Positions 1-12,619 of a DNA stretch of 64,000 bases are shown here, piece after piece. Location: positions 248,001 through 312,000 of the forward strand of contig NW_026516709.1 of NCBI RefSeq assembly GCF_025766255.1. The letters are read 5' to 3'. This DNA is from Zychaea mexicana. Taxonomy: Eukaryota; Mucoromycota; Mucoromycetes; Mucorales; Lichtheimiaceae. Each line of letters opens with the position of its first letter. Position 1 is the stretch's first letter. A program made the position numbers and the translations under genes. Below the pieces are notes generated by a model. The model was not told where the DNA came from, did not search any database, and worked only from the letters and a program-made list of their open reading frames with translations.

Positions 1-688
1 GAAGTTGATTCCAAACCTGCTGATTGCTTGTGTCGATGGTCAGCTGTTCGACATAGGCAGCAATGTACGTCACCACTTTAATAGATTGCTCGTCTGTCAT
101 GTCATCGCCGCTCGATACTCGCCATGACCCAGAGAACTCCAATGTTCTTTTGCACCAAATGCTCGACACTTGCAAGCAGACCAATTTAGCATCTCTAGGC
201 AATAGTGTGATAATCTTGGCCATAACCTCCACTGGAAGGCTGCGAATGAAATCGACGCGCTTCTCATTTTGTAGCTCGGCAGAATGTTTGCCCTCGATAA
301 GTTGAGCATATAGAGAGGCGTCTTGCGATACGCTTTGCAGACCGATAGAATATGTGTCGATTGCATCGAGCTGCTTTCCTTGCTGTGCGTAAAGATCACC
401 AAGTCGGCAGTAGCCCATCGCCCAGGTAGGTGCAAGTGATATAATCCGCTGAGCGTCTTGAACGGCTTCACCAAAACGGGCTTTTTTCCCGAGAACATAA
501 GCGCGGTGATCAAGGGCCTTGATCAATTGATCTTTCTGGATACAGTCAATGGTGATCGACGTAAGTTTTAGGGCACGGTCATAGTCACGGTTGTCAATGG
601 CTGGTCCGATCTTTTCAAATGAGTTCAGAGTACGTTTGACGTCGAGTGTATATAACGGAAAACTGGCTGAGGCGCTTTCTTTTGACAT
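1..688 (-). CDS. TPR and F-box protein, 3' end outside window
   Basis: The reverse strand is open from an ATG at 688 to the window edge (229 codons, no stop), so the C-terminus is missing. Residues ~25-125 read as tetratricopeptide helices (alternating small and aromatic residues around RALKL, GEAVQDAQRII, AMGYCRLGDLYAQQGK). Residues ~150-185 read as an F-box starting LPVEVMAKIITLLP and continuing into a VCLQVSSIWCK segment. TPR followed by F-box is the layout of the Pof3/Dia2-type substrate receptors of SCF ubiquitin ligases. Such proteins usually carry leucine-rich repeats after the F-box, which here would lie outside the window. The family is expanded in Mucorales, so a precise orthologue cannot be named. 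No intron is needed in the visible part. Substrate is unknown. Confidence 0.82.
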   Translation of the reverse strand, partial: MSKESASASFPLYTLDVKRTLNSFEKIGPAIDNRDYDRALKLTSITIDCIQKDQLIKALDHRAYVLGKKARFGEAVQDAQRIISLAPTWAMGYCRLGDLYAQQGKQLDAIDTYSIGLQSVSQDASLYAQLIEGKHSAELQNEKRVDFIRSLPVEVMAKIITLLPRDAKLVCLQVSSIWCKRTLEFSGSWRVSSGDDMTDEQSIKVVTYIAAYVEQLTIDTSNQQVWNQL

Positions 689-1194
689 TAATGAAAAGTT
701 TAAAGGCGAGAGAAAGATGAGTAGGGAGCAGAAGAGAAAGAAAAGCGGTTTGGGAACTTCGCTCTGTCGTCAGTTGAATGTAATGCAGAAAACAAGGTGG
801 AGTTTCTGTACGTTGTACAGCGTCAAATAATCTGTGTTTTAGGGACGGGCGCAAAACATTGATTAATTGTATCATGCTATATGACCTGCCCACATATACG
901 GATACTGCCATTGTCGCACAGGTAGTTATGTACCGCGCGATGATCAGGAAATCTGTCTTGCCAGCAAACCCCATTTTTCACAATTATAATGGCCACAAAA
1001 ACCAAGCAAACACATATACACTATGCTACTGCCAAGCTGTTTGGCCTCCAATTACTCTCTTTCCGCACTGTTTTATTTATGTAGCGCGTCCTTCAAACAA
1101 CTCGGCGTTTAATTCGGCTGTTTTTTTCCTTGTACGCACTATATATGTATTCTTCCAGCTCCTGCAAATACATCCTGGCTTACAAAACCTGTGC
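689..1194. other. Intergenic region between divergent genes
   Basis: No convincing coding exon was seen. The interval separates the F-box gene (reverse) from the small forward gene at 1195, so it should hold both promoters. It is AT-rich and no clear TATA element could be assigned. Confidence 0.4.
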
Positions 1195-1539
1195 ATGTTT
1201 CTCGAAAACGGTAAGCATGCAAAGACGGGATCTTTAAAACAGTCCTAGACGCACCACTAACTTTGCGTAATTTATATAGTGGATGTTGCTGTTTGGCGTG
1301 TGATTGAAACGTATTTCAATACTACGCCACACGCTGAATGGACCAATTTCAACGCTGCCAAGCATATATGCGACAATATTACAGGATTGGATGAAGAAAC
1401 TGGAGCTAACTACGACCATTTCTTGAACCTTAACAGAGGCGTTTTGGAAAGGCTTTCTAACGATGACCATACCACTGACACAGAACGACATTGGAAAGCA
1501 AAAGAGATTTTGCAAAGATATGACGCTTGGAATATATGA
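1195..1539 (+). CDS. Small unknown protein, two exons
   Basis: Exon 1 is 1195-1210 (16 nt, five codons plus one base) and exon 2 is 1280-1539. They are joined across an intron 1211-1279 with donor GTAAGC, a CACTAAC branch-like site and a TATAG acceptor. The product is 91 residues, rich in Asn, Asp, Trp and Thr, acidic in the middle, with no membrane segment or signal peptide. I do not recognise the family. The intron signals and the balanced composition of exon 2 argue that it is coding, but the start could be further upstream because the frame stays open to 859. Confidence 0.42.
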
Positions 1540-1866
1540 AATGTGTGTTCCGCATGTGGCTCCGTCACCTTGTTTGATGATTGCATTCAACTTATATTAG
1601 CACGATATGCATAAAAATTCGTGCTATTATCTTTACAAAACAGATATCTAAAAGTTAGAGTAGGATAAGCGCATAATGTAATAAGATATTTAGAGGACGT
1701 GTGTGCAATTTCTTCGGGTCAATCCAACACCCACCTCCCCATTTACCGTCAGCATTAGTAGTATGTACGCTCACAATTATATTGACATTAAAGTGATGCG
1801 ACAGTATGTTTTAATTTTATGATACATTGACGAATACGGATAAACAAAAAGAACTAGTATACAGCT
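1540..1866. other. Gap between convergent gene ends
   Basis: AT-rich stretch between the forward small gene and the reverse alcohol dehydrogenase. It should contain both 3' untranslated regions. No other structure was seen. Confidence 0.4.
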
Positions 1867-3192
1867 TTAAGTTTCAAGGACAAAACGATATTTTGCTTTA
1901 CCCTCTTTCAGCGCCTGAATAGCTTCCCGAATTTGGTCCATAGGATACTTTTGGATCCAAGGTCGAACATTCTTTTCAGCGGCGAACTCGAGCATTTCAC
2001 GTATCTGCTTAGGTGAGCCTACGGCAGCGCCAACTATTGTGATTTGACGCTGTAGCACAATACTGGCAGGAATTCTGTCAAGTGTTATCGCAGGAGCGGT
2101 AGTCATGATAAACACCCCGTTGGCCTCGAGCAATGACAAATATCGTGCCCAATCAAACTGTATACCGAAGCTCGTACACAGAATGATGTGCGACAAGGAA
2201 CCTTTCCGTTCTTGAAATACCTGTTGCTGCGCTGAATCACTATTGTAGCCCGTATCAGAAATGACATAGTCGGTCGCACCCAGCTGCTCACTATCCGCAC
2301 GCTTTTTGTCCGATGTTGAAAAGACTACAACTTCTTCGGCGCCCATCGCTTTAGCCCACTGGATAGCAAAATGGCCCAGACCTCCTGTATTCAAGAGCAA
2401 CAACAATGAATAGTGAGCAAGGATGACGGTTTCGATTTCCTCCTCTGCTCCGTGAACGCCCCATCCAAGTTGCTATTGCTTCTCTCAAAAAATACGGACC
2501 AACACCGATAATGCCGACTCTCGATCCGGTTGTTACACCATACTTTTTCAACGGTGCGAAAGTTGCTATGCCACCGCAGAAAAACGTGGCTGCGATCTCA
2601 TTCGACAATGCTTCTGGAATCTTGAAAACAAAGTGCTGATTGCCACGATACTTTGTAGCGAAGCCGCCATACGTTTTATCGCCGTTGCGCCATCGGCTGC
2701 CATAGGTCCGCGTGGTACCGTTGCGGCATAAATTTTCTTGGCCAAATTTGCACTCCTTGCATTCGCGACACGAGTCGCAGTGTGCGCCTACGCCGACACG
2801 ATCGCCGACTTTGAGTTCAAAAACATTTTTACCTACCATAGTGACCACACCGGCAATCTAGCAAATAACAGTTACGTTTCTGGAAATGTGATATACTTTG
2901 TTGCTTACCCCCAAGTAGCACTCTTATTCTGGTAGACGTACTTCATGCCCAGCAACACAAGGATATTCGGTCGGTCCCCATTCGCTGTTCATTACATGAA
3001 GATCAGTGGCGCAAATGCCACAATGAGTGATTGCGATCTCGACATCATCGTCTTGAAAGGCTTTCAGCGAGAAACTTTGCCACTCCAGTGGCTGGCCTTT
3101 TCATTAAAGGATGTTTTAAAAAAAGTGCGACAATAAAGTAAAGGTATAAATGAAAAGGTACCTTTTCCAGGGCAAGACCATCCATGGAACAT
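1867..3192 (-). CDS. Zinc-dependent alcohol dehydrogenase (ADH6/ADH7, cinnamyl-type)
   Basis: Four exons (3162-3192, 2942-3096, 2500-2857, 1867-2384) give 353 residues, normal for medium-chain dehydrogenases. The catalytic zinc ligands are in THCGICATD (Cys ~36) and the AGHE motif (~60-63). The structural zinc loop has four cysteines in the order CDSCRECKECKFGQENLC (~90-107). The Rossmann glycine motif GVGGLGHFA follows and is split by intron 3 (2385-2499). Family members reduce aromatic and branched aldehydes with NADPH; here cofactor and substrate are inferred, not shown. The start is the first ATG in frame and gives the typical short N-terminus ending in PLEW. All three introns are GT-AG. 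No disabling change was seen. A second, differently built zinc alcohol dehydrogenase lies at 59361-60904. Confidence 0.93.
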
Positions 3193-3392
3193 ATCTTTTT
3201 CACTTGTAGTGGAAGATGAAGGTGGGGAGGATGAGGTCAACATGGTTGAGAGATAAAAAACAAAAGAGGAGGAAAGTGCAAGGTGCAACTAAGATACTGA
3301 CGGTCATGTCAACAACACTCAGACAGTGGGACATGCTTGATTGTTTATATATTGCATGCAGCTGGGTCCTCGATAAGCATGTGTGTTTATTC

Positions 3393-3709
3393 TTACATGT
3401 ACCAATGCAATGCAAACTCCTCAATGTCAACTGTTTGCTACTTTGGAGCTTCGCATCAAGTTGGAAAAAGAGGCATTATATGATATACACACCTGGTAGA
3501 AAGTTTTTATGAACATCTCTACAGCTATCATAACTAGTATCAGACGAAAGATACCCTTTGGCTTTGAAGTATAACAATGCATTAATTGGTCGATCCTGCT
3601 GCTTTGTTGCACGATCCTGCACGGATCCTCCCCTTTGTAACACACTTGCCAGCATTGTCACCATTTCTAGTACTGAAAAGCTGCTCATTCCGTTGCTGAT
3701 TGAAAGCAT
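3393..3709 (-). CDS. Doubtful small two-exon gene
   Basis: Exon 1 (3493-3709) and exon 2 (3393-3430) join across an intron with donor CAG/GTGTGT and acceptor AACAG, giving 84 residues that end ALHWYM. The exon 1 translation is polar and balanced (segment around QDRATKQQDRPINALL, then KAKGYLSSDTSYD) and looks like real protein rather than noise. There is no recognisable domain. It may be a genuine short gene or the last exons of a decayed one. Confidence 0.3.
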
Positions 3710-5073
3710 TCAGATTTTGCTATGAAAAGTGCTTGATGAGCAAGGCTTGGGAAGATAATACAGATATGCAAAGTCTCAAGTAACACATATATGATAGCTG
3801 AGGAACCGCTGCTTTTCGCTCCGAAACTTATTGGGAGCGATCATTGGAAAGCTAAACGCTAAATTTATAAGTATGTGTCATATACATATACATATGTCTA
3901 GTTTTTGAAAAGTGTAAATGTACCAAGGGCAAGCCACAGTCGAAACGGTAGTACTACTTAATCGCCCGCTCTTCATGTCACCATTTCTGTTTTTTTTTTT
4001 TTGGCTGACGGATCCACGATATATAGTTTATCCACCCTCGATCTATGAAGCTGGTAGCTAAAAGCCTTTTTTAATTGAAATGATTCGTCGATCGTTTTCC
4101 TTGGTTATTTTAACGTATCAACGGTAGGTTGAGCACTTGAACTTACCATGGATATCAATAAGAATATGGTACATGTTGCTTTGGGGATAACAACACTTTA
4201 TTGTAGCAACAATCTTGTTTGATGGCGCGATAATTTTGTTTCATACACTGATTGGGTTTGTGTTCATGCTTTCTTTTTGAATGGCACGTATTCTAAGTCC
4301 CTAACTTGTTGTGACCTTATGTTGTACTGGCGTCATCATTCATGGTTTTCAAGAGAAATATATAGATTTGCGAAGCTATTCTCTTCAAGTCTCCTTGGTA
4401 CAATGTAGCGAAGAAGCACACGGAATTGTTCGTGTGCTTTCAATTAGTTACATTATTGCATTCGTTAAATTTTTTGATACTTTTCTCTGGGACTTAGCAT
4501 GCCTCATTTAATTATGCGAAGTCCTTGTTTAGGAGTATAAGATCGCACTTTTTGCTGTGTTTTTATTTTATATGATGTAAAGCTTGGTTGTAATTTGTAG
4601 CTTTGGTGCGATAATAGCCACCGTTTTTATAATGCCTTTGCTCTTTCACGCCTCATAGCCGCTCCAAGATGAAGGTACTTTAACACATTCATGCTGAACA
4701 AATCCATGGTATCATCTTTCAGGAGAGTTTATATCACTTTACTTGTTTTTCTGTCGTTGTTTCTGTTGGTTGATCATCATAATATCTGCAAAAATTGCCT
4801 TGAGATTCAACTTCTTCCTTCTATATCAGTGGTAGGTTCAAAATTATCAAGGAAAAAGCCTACTGCAAAGACTCACGTCAAATCCCCAGGTAACACAGAA
4901 GCACGGGTGGCACTTTGATAGGCCGTTTTATTCTTTACATTCTGATCAAGCCCACCGTATTTGGGACCCAGTTATTGCATATTGGATTTGGAAATTCATT
5001 AAAGCACGTTTTTGTTGTATTACCGCAAAACCCACACCACACCTTTCGATAGAGTCCCTCTTCACATTTCAAA
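3710..5073. other. Intergenic region upstream of PMT4-type gene
   Basis: AT-rich with several T and A runs. A short forward open frame at 4691-4918 has a hydrophobic N-terminal stretch but no supporting signals, so it is not called. The promoter and 5' leader of the mannosyltransferase should lie in the last few hundred bases. Confidence 0.35.
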
Positions 5074-8000
5074 ATGACGAGCAGCGATCCGAAACTTCGT
5101 CGCAGACGTGCGGATCCACTGGATGCTGGCTCTAGTTCTTTGATTGACATTAGTGAAGAAAAGAAAAAGGTACCTTTGGTGCTACTATCACTGTGATCTG
5201 TTTTTATTCTTATGTTTATTATATACACTCACGAGGGAATCGACGCGCTCATTTGTAATTCACTTTTATAGGGTGCCTCATATACTGGTCCTCAAGGACC
5301 ATCACCCATAAGTCATCGTGCTGCCCTTGCCATCGTCACTGTACTTGCATGCATTACAACTTTCTATAAAATCTGGCATCCTGCAGAAGTCGTGTAAGTC
5401 TATATAGTTGATGCACGCGTTCGCCAAGCTCCTTTTTTTTTCTTGTATATAGAAGCTCATTAGCCGTTCTTCCCCCAATCTTCCTTCTGATTGTTGCACG
5501 CTCTAGATTTGACGAAGTTCATTTTGGCAAGTTCGCTGGCTTTTACTTGAAGCGAACGTATTTCTTTGACGTCCATCCTCCGCTGGCCAAATTGATGTTG
5601 GCAGCACAAGGCTATTTACTTGGTTATGACGGTCATTTCGATTTTGGCAATATTGGTGACAATTATATCGAGAACAATGTGCCATATATTGGATTACGCG
5701 CATTGCCTGCTACTCTGAACGTTCTGTGTGTCGTTTTGATCTACGGTATCATGCGTGAATCCGGATACGCGGTATTGACCTGTGCCTTATCCGCTGGAAT
5801 GTATGTACTAGGTATGTGTGTGCATATTTGCGTTTTGGGACGACTGGGTTTTGCTAAGATGAAAAAACGGTCATTTTTATCTTGATGGAGCTAGCAGCTA
5901 ATATGTACTCAATCATCAATCACTAGATAATTCGGCCGTAGCCCAGAATCGGCTTATCATGTTGGATAGCATGCTGGTGTTTTACATGCTTTCAACTGTC
6001 TATTCTTATATCCGCTTCCGCAAACTCAGATATCAGTGCGTTTACGATTTACCCTTATCAGTTGATTTTTTTTGTCATATCGGTTGGCTAATCTGAAACA
6101 TTGAACTCTTTGATATAGAGAATTTACGCGTAGCTGGTGGTTTTGGCTTGTGACTACGGGCGTGATGATGGCAATGACGTTAAGGTATACTCTGTGTGTC
6201 TGCCGAGTTTCTGGAACAAAAATTCTTACAATGGACAAAATTTAAAACAGTGTCAAACTGGTCGGTCTTTTTGTCGTCGCCACCATTGGCATTTGCGTCC
6301 TTGTTGACTTATGGGAACTACTGGATATTAGACGTGGCTTACCAATGGTAAAGGAAAAGTGATGGTGACGAGATGGAAAATGGCACTATACCAAAAAGAT
6401 AACGTGTCAGCTGACAATGACTTGAAACCATGTAGAATCATTTTGTGAAGCACTTTAACGCACGGGCCATTGCCCTGATCATTGTTCCTGTTTTTGTGTA
6501 CATGTTTTGGTTTTACATCCACTTTGCCATTTTAGATCAATCGGGACCGGGTGATACATTTATGAGCTCTGCTTTCCAAGAAACACTGAAAAACAGCGCC
6601 ATCAAGATGAAGTCGCTAGGTAACAAAACTGTATGGGAAGATGCGGAGGAAAAGAGAGCTGCTTAGGAACTGGCTTGTTCTGATACAATGCCTCTGGCGG
6701 GATGACTACAATAGATATTCATTACGGTGACGAAATTCTTATCCACCACCCTGGCACCGACGTGTATCTTCACTCACATACTACCAAATATCCTTTGCGT
6801 TACGACGATGGTCGCATCAGCAGTCAAGGTAACATTCTCATTTCATTGTATCCTCTTTTTTCTTTTTGATACTGCAAAACATGTCTATCTTACACAATGG
6901 ATATTTTTAGGTCAACAAGTGACGGGTATAAAAGAGGCAGACGCCAATTGCTACTGGCGAGTCAAAGCTACCAAGGATATTCCCGAGGAGAAGCGCACGG
7001 CAGTTAAACACAATGATGTTATTCAACTGGAGCATGTAGCAACGGGCACAAATTTGTTGACTCATGACGTTGCATCACCCCTAATGGCCACAAACGAAGA
7101 AGTGACAACCGTTGAGCAAGGAAAGCGCTATAACGAAACGCTTTTCCGGGTTGTGTTGGATGACCATAATAACGGTAATACTTGGTCAACGCACATGAAA
7201 TCCTTCAAGCTGATGCACATGGATACCAAGGTTGCTATCTGGACCCGTGATAAGGCTTTGCCTGAATGGGGAATGCTCCAGCAAGATGTGAATGGTAACA
7301 AGAACACACAAGAACGTTCTAATTTCTGGGTTGCCACTGAAATCAAGGGTCTTAATGGTAAGCTCAATTTTGGTGTTGCTGTTCTTGGTAATGCTACGGT
7401 TTTCGTAAGATTATATTAAACCTTCCTCCCCTCTATTTCTTAGCTACTGAAATTAACATGAACAAGAAAAAGGATATCAAAACAATGTCATTCTTTAAAA
7501 AGTTCTTTGAGCTTCAAGGCCGTATGCTTCGTCATAATTCTGGATTGACAAAACCGCATCCTTATCAATCAGCACCTATCACATGGCCCTTCTTGATTCG
7601 TGGTATCTCCTATTGGTCAAAGAATGACACTCGAGAACAAATTTACATGACTGGCAATGTCTTTGGATGGTGGCTCTCAATTGGCGGTGTGGCTGTATAT
7701 GCTGGTGTTATGTTGGCAGATACACTTGCTCGACGACGTGGCGTTGAGCCTATTGATGAACGTAAGCAGTACTGTCAAAGCTTGAGCGTTGGTGAATGAG
7801 TTGTTCGAGCGGATCAGTTGTCTGTGAGAATGAGAAAAAAAAGGTTCCCACTGGCTTCTCTCTCCAATACATTCACATTTATTAACATCACTGTTAGCTC
7901 TACGACACAGATTTATATCCTCGGCTGGCATGTTTTTAATCTTATGGCTTGCACACTATTTACCGTTCTTCGCCATGGGACGATCATTATTTTTGCACCA

Positions 8001-8413
8001 CTATTTACCGGCAGCGACATGTAACTATTTGCTCTTGGGTGCTGTATTCCAGTTCATGTTTATCGATGGTGTCGATTCGCCTGTCTCTGCCTTGGAAGGC
8101 ACCACAAACACAAAATATCGGCGGTTCAATCCATTATTGATGGTTGCCCATCCATCCAAGTATTCGTACCTGGCCGCGTTCCTTATTCTTGCCGGTCAGG
8201 CTGGCATGTTTGTGTTCCTGTCACCGTTGACATATGGCTCACCGGGCATGACCGTAGAACAAGTGATTCAACACAAACTTCTTAACACTTGGGATTTGCA
8301 ATTTGGTAAAGCCGATTGTTTCATTCTGCATTGACTGAGTGGGGAAATTGAGTGTTATACATTCCACTAACTGGTCTAATTTTTCTCTGCGTTTCATTAT
8401 ATTAGCCAAGTGA
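5074..8413 (+). CDS. PMT4: Dolichyl-phosphate-mannose protein O-mannosyltransferase, PMT4 type
   Basis: Twelve exons (5074-5169, 5272-5393, 5507-5811, 5927-6035, 6119-6184, 6251-6347, 6436-6619, 6715-6828, 6911-7357, 7444-7761, 7898-8305, 8406-8413) encode 757 residues. The enzyme transfers mannose from dolichyl phosphate to Ser/Thr in the ER lumen, starting fungal O-mannan. A cytosolic Arg/Lys-rich N-terminus precedes the first membrane helix. The luminal loop with the essential Asp-Glu pair (VVFDEVHFGKF) and FDVHPPLAK follows, then several membrane helices. Next comes a MIR region (HYGDEI, LHSH, YDDGRISSQGQQVTG, LLTHDVASPLM), and then GISYW and HYLPFF with FLHHYLPA. The MIR and C-terminal signatures fit the PMT4/POMT1 subfamily better than PMT1 or PMT2. 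The last exon is only eight bases, coding the final residues and stop. All junctions keep frame. Confidence 0.94.
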
Positions 8414-9615
8414 ACAAAACAACTTTTAAATCATAATTATACTCACATACAATTCATCCCACCACATATTATACACAACTCAGTCGCACATTATTCTCCA
8501 AATAAACACAAAATATGATCAGACATACATAAACTGGTGGTGGACAGATATCACCATGTTCTCGAAGAAGGTGATGATTACTTTTCCGCGCAGTGACGTC
8601 GCTTATACCCTCACTATTTGCAAAAGTGATCTGTTTCTCTCTCTGTGTGTGTGTGTGTTCAAGTAGAAAGAAGAGAGGATAGAAGACTGCAAGTGCTCAG
8701 ACGCTGTCTTATTGCTTGAAAGTATGTTGCCCCATCAAATTGGAATTATGCGAGGGATGTGAATGAAGGTCTGAACTCAAAACAAATGGTGATATCATAC
8801 ATTTGCTAGATAGAACAACTATGTACATATCATACGGTATTACACTTGACTCGAGAGACATACTTTACTAAAGTCTTAGATTTAGTGTTTTAACACTACT
8901 TCTGGCCCAAATGGCAAGCATCTCGCTATTACAATTTCCTGCACATCTACTGTAAACGGATGCGTAAGTGGCATGTATATCGTTCGGAAAATCATGTTTA
9001 AATTTGATGCTTATCAATGTCTTGGAAGGCTTCAACATGCGTGAGATTACAGTTTCAAATTTTAGACGATGGTTCGACGTACATCGGCATCCAGATTTTC
9101 TAGCAATTGTTACTTAATACAGTAGGCGTATCATTAATGCAGCTGCCGTTTAAACGTCCCTGTTATTCCGGTATTTTGATGATTCGCTGCTAGATGACGA
9201 ACTAAGCATGCTAAGTTGACAGGCATCGTATACGCAAATGTAAAGATGGGAATTTTTAAGCATTCCTGTCGGGCGACGCCTCGTGTCAACCCGATTATTA
9301 CGCGTGACTCAACAGCTTCTCAAATTGAGACTTTTATAAGCACCGTTACATTTGTCTAAACGCTGGTAGAGGTGCATGTATAAGATCATTTTTCCAAGAA
9401 GCCACACCTGCATTTATTACCATTGTATCCGCATTTTTACTTTTTCTATGTGTAAGCGAGCTATGCCAAACAAAGCCCCATATGAGAGTGATGCACACAA
9501 GATAAAGTCGCATACAACAACAACGTGTAAAATAGAGTACATATTCAAGTAAGGGTTTCACTTTCTCAGTGAGTAATTCGGATATAAAGGACATAGTTGT
9601 ATATAAAAAGAGTAT
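8414..9615. other. Intergenic region between convergent genes
   Basis: 1.2 kb of AT-rich sequence between the ends of the mannosyltransferase and the transporter. It contains a short TC/TG microsatellite at about 8636-8660. No exon or RNA gene was recognised. Confidence 0.4.
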
Positions 9616-11413
9616 TCAATCATTTCGTTCTGTATCTTGTTCATAACCGAGATGACGACGGATTCTTTGCCCGTTCAGCTTGACTATAAGTAAGAGGCCA
9701 GCCGAGAGCCAACTAAGTCCGGCGAGGAAAACTGAGTAGTACCCAATACCAATTTTTTCAACCATTGGAGGAGCAGTAAGGCTTAAACAGCAGCCAAGTA
9801 CCATCGAGCAAAAGATGCCTGCTGCATTGACTGAAGCCGCCTGGCTAGGATGTATCGCATCAGACCAATAGGCACCTAAAGCGGACATGATTTGGCTTAC
9901 ACCGAAACACTGGATGCCATAACCAATGATGGGTGCCCAGTAGGTGAGATTATTATTGATGCTCCAACCGAACAGTAGTACTCCGCCAGGCATAAATATT
10001 AAGAAACACGGCCACAAATTAATTGTGATGCGATCTTCCACTTTGTGTCGTCCACCACGTTTGGCTCGTGACGACATTAGCAAACGATCCGAAAGTTGAC
10101 CATTGGTAAAGGTACCAAGTAAGTGACCGCAACCTGCACCTAGATAGCTTAAGCCTGGATCATATATTACATATAAGTGGTTTAGTAATGTCTTTGCCGC
10201 GTAATTACACTCTCTCTTTCATATGCGCAAATGAAAAATCGTACGATTTGTATGTAATACAAACCTACTTGCCAAGCGTTAAACTGATACTTTTGCTCAA
10301 AAATTGGGGAAAGAAGAGTATCGAGTGTAAACATACTCGCGAATGCGATGCCGCTGGCCAGAGAGGTCAACAAAATGTTCGGGTAGAATAACAGTAAAAA
10401 TGGACGGAGCGGGTTAACCACCTTTTTCTTCTTCCTTGCTTGGTTTTCTTCATGGTGGGCTATAACTTTGTCGATACCCGCAGTTGCTGTGTCCACCGAT
10501 GACGTCTCTGGTGCTATTATAGTTGATGATGTTATTGCTGTTGTAGGGAGCTTTTCCTCCACACTAAACTTTTCGCTGTCACGAAATGTTTCTGGCAAGA
10601 AAATGAATGCAACGATAACGACAAAGGCACCAAAAGCAAAGCAGAACCAGAAAGCGGCGCGCCAAGTGCTATTGCTGATAGTCAAAAATCCGCCAATAGT
10701 AGGACCTAATACATAGTAAAATCATCCAATAAAATATGATATTGGTAAGCTTTTTTTCATCGTTCTGAGGGTGAGCAGTAGAATCGCTTTACCGACGATG
10801 GGACCAAGGAACATTCCAAGAAATAGCTTTCCAAACGCAGTACCGCGTTCTTCGACAGTATACAAGTCGGTAAGGATACCGCCGCCAACAGGACCTGCAG
10901 ATGCAGCACCGATAGCCTGGCCGCATCGAAGTGCGACCAAGGCCCAGATGTTATTAACAAGGGCAGCTCCAAGTGACGAGCAAGCGAAGAGAACCATTGA
11001 AAACATTATAAGGAAGCGACGTATTTCGTAAAAATCGGATATTGCGCTCCATATTATTGGTGCGAAACCCAAAAACAAAACGAAAATTGAAGCTGCCAAT
11101 GTTGTGGCAAGAGGAGGAGCGTTTAACTCTTCGTTAATGGCGGGGATACCTAAATCATCGTTATTAAAAACAAGTACTAGAAGACTAAGGGTGCTATGCC
11201 TTTTGCTTCTTGTTTATTACCTGGAAAGTAAATTGTGCTTGAAAATCCAGTGATTGCTGCTGCCAATGCTGCAATTATCAAGATGGTGTTTTTGGATAAG
11301 GAGCTTAATAACCGAGGATCCTTATCTACCGGAGGATGGATTGTAAACCGTGACTTCAAGTAACACACGAATGCATTGGAACTATTATCATCTTTTTGGC
11401 CGTCCATAATCAT
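9616..11413 (-). CDS. MFS transporter, drug:H+ antiporter family (DHA1, 12 helices)
   Basis: Exons 11221-11413, 10793-11149, 10265-10705 and 9616-10154 give 509 residues. A polar N-terminus leads into helix 1 (NTILIIAALAAAITGFSS). Motif A follows helix 2 (SAISDFYEIRR). The antiporter motif C is LGPIVGPTIGGFL, split by intron 2, and PETFRDS marks the end of the first six helices. A long Lys/Ala/Thr-rich central cytoplasmic loop separates the two halves. Motif C is the hallmark of proton-coupled exporters. The PETFRD signature and loop are typical of fungal DHA1 members such as the TPO/QDR group. The substrate cannot be read from sequence. ATG 11413 is the first in frame; a second ATG lies two codons later. 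No lesions were seen. Confidence 0.92.
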
Positions 11414-12619
11414 AAGTAGACTCGTTTGCAAAAGTACTGGTAATTATGGTATCTAGTATGCAGTAGAAAGTTTCAAATCGAAGTTAGTTGATGGTGAAAG
11501 TAGAAAAAAAAGAACTGTTCATGACACCCAGCTTTTCACGTTCGTAAAGATTGCCCTTTCGGCTAATCCATTCCTAAGTCAAGGCACATGCAGAAGTAGC
11601 TGCAGGGAGAACAAAGCACTTATTTTTAGAGCAAGCATTACATAAATCAATATATTCTTACTTATATATATCCAGAGTTTCATGAAACCAGGTTTTGCGC
11701 ACGTTTGCACTCATCGCAGTTGCTGTCATAAAAAGAAAGGACATTGTATTATAAAATCCAAGGCTTGCTACGTTGGCTGAAGTGATGATATGTTATCAAG
11801 CCCCTTACTTGCTTAAGGCAAGCAAGTATATGCATCGTATTTGCGAAAATAAACAAGCACCTAACAGACTATTTACTACACTGTGCATATATACCGACTG
11901 TTATAGAATTTGATTGCATTAGTGCTCTTTCACTTACATTATACTTGCTGTAGCTTTCTTTCGCTGCTTGTTAAATTCTCGTCAATTTATAATATGATGA
12001 AATCAATTCATCTAAGTATAAGGTAAATAGTCATACATTAATAAAGAACCAAACGAGGCAGACCATACCGCCATCAATTTGGTCCTATCTATAGATTAGC
12101 ATAATTATAACTTGCAAATACATTGACACGATTTGCACGTTACATACAGCGGTGCAAAAAGCTTCGGTTTGTGCAATATCCGTTGACAGAAGCACGCTTT
12201 GCGTCTAATCAAGACGTGGTTACTGCATGATAAATGTACAAAGAAAATTATGCATTATCGAAAAAATAAATTACCAGCTGGTAGGTGACTGGCCAGTAGA
12301 ATGGAGGCACAAATTACCACAGAATGTATCATATCGTACATTGTCTCTGACAGATAAACAACAACGTTGTGTTCACAGGATGATCTATTCAGCGTTTATT
12401 TCGAGCATAATTGTTTACCCCGCAACTTGCAAATATTCACTTTTTGCACTGCACTTTAGCACATGATGCACGAACCATGATCATGCATGCATGTGTAAGG
12501 AAAAGCATGTTCGCCATTGTTACAAGCCGCGGTTTTTTTCTTCTTTTCACCCTGTTCTTCTGTTTTATGTTTCTCTATTATCTTCTTTCTTCGTTTCGAG
12601 TTTTTAGAAATTCTTAGCG
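11414..12619. other. Intergenic region with a small perfect hairpin
   Basis: AT-rich, no exon recognised. A perfect inverted repeat lies near 11806-11828 (TACTTGCTT, five-base loop, AAGCAAGTA). The region separates the divergent transporter gene and the decayed P450, so ancestral promoters for both are expected here. Confidence 0.35.

Noticed and set aside
1867..3192. Possibility that the two zinc alcohol dehydrogenases and two P450s form a catabolic cluster
   Set aside because: They are 50 kb apart with unrelated housekeeping genes between, one P450 is dead, and intron positions show the dehydrogenases are not recent duplicates.
4691..4918. 75-codon forward frame with a hydrophobic N-terminus
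   Set aside because: No supporting promoter, splice or family evidence, and a nearby alternative splicing model did not keep frame.
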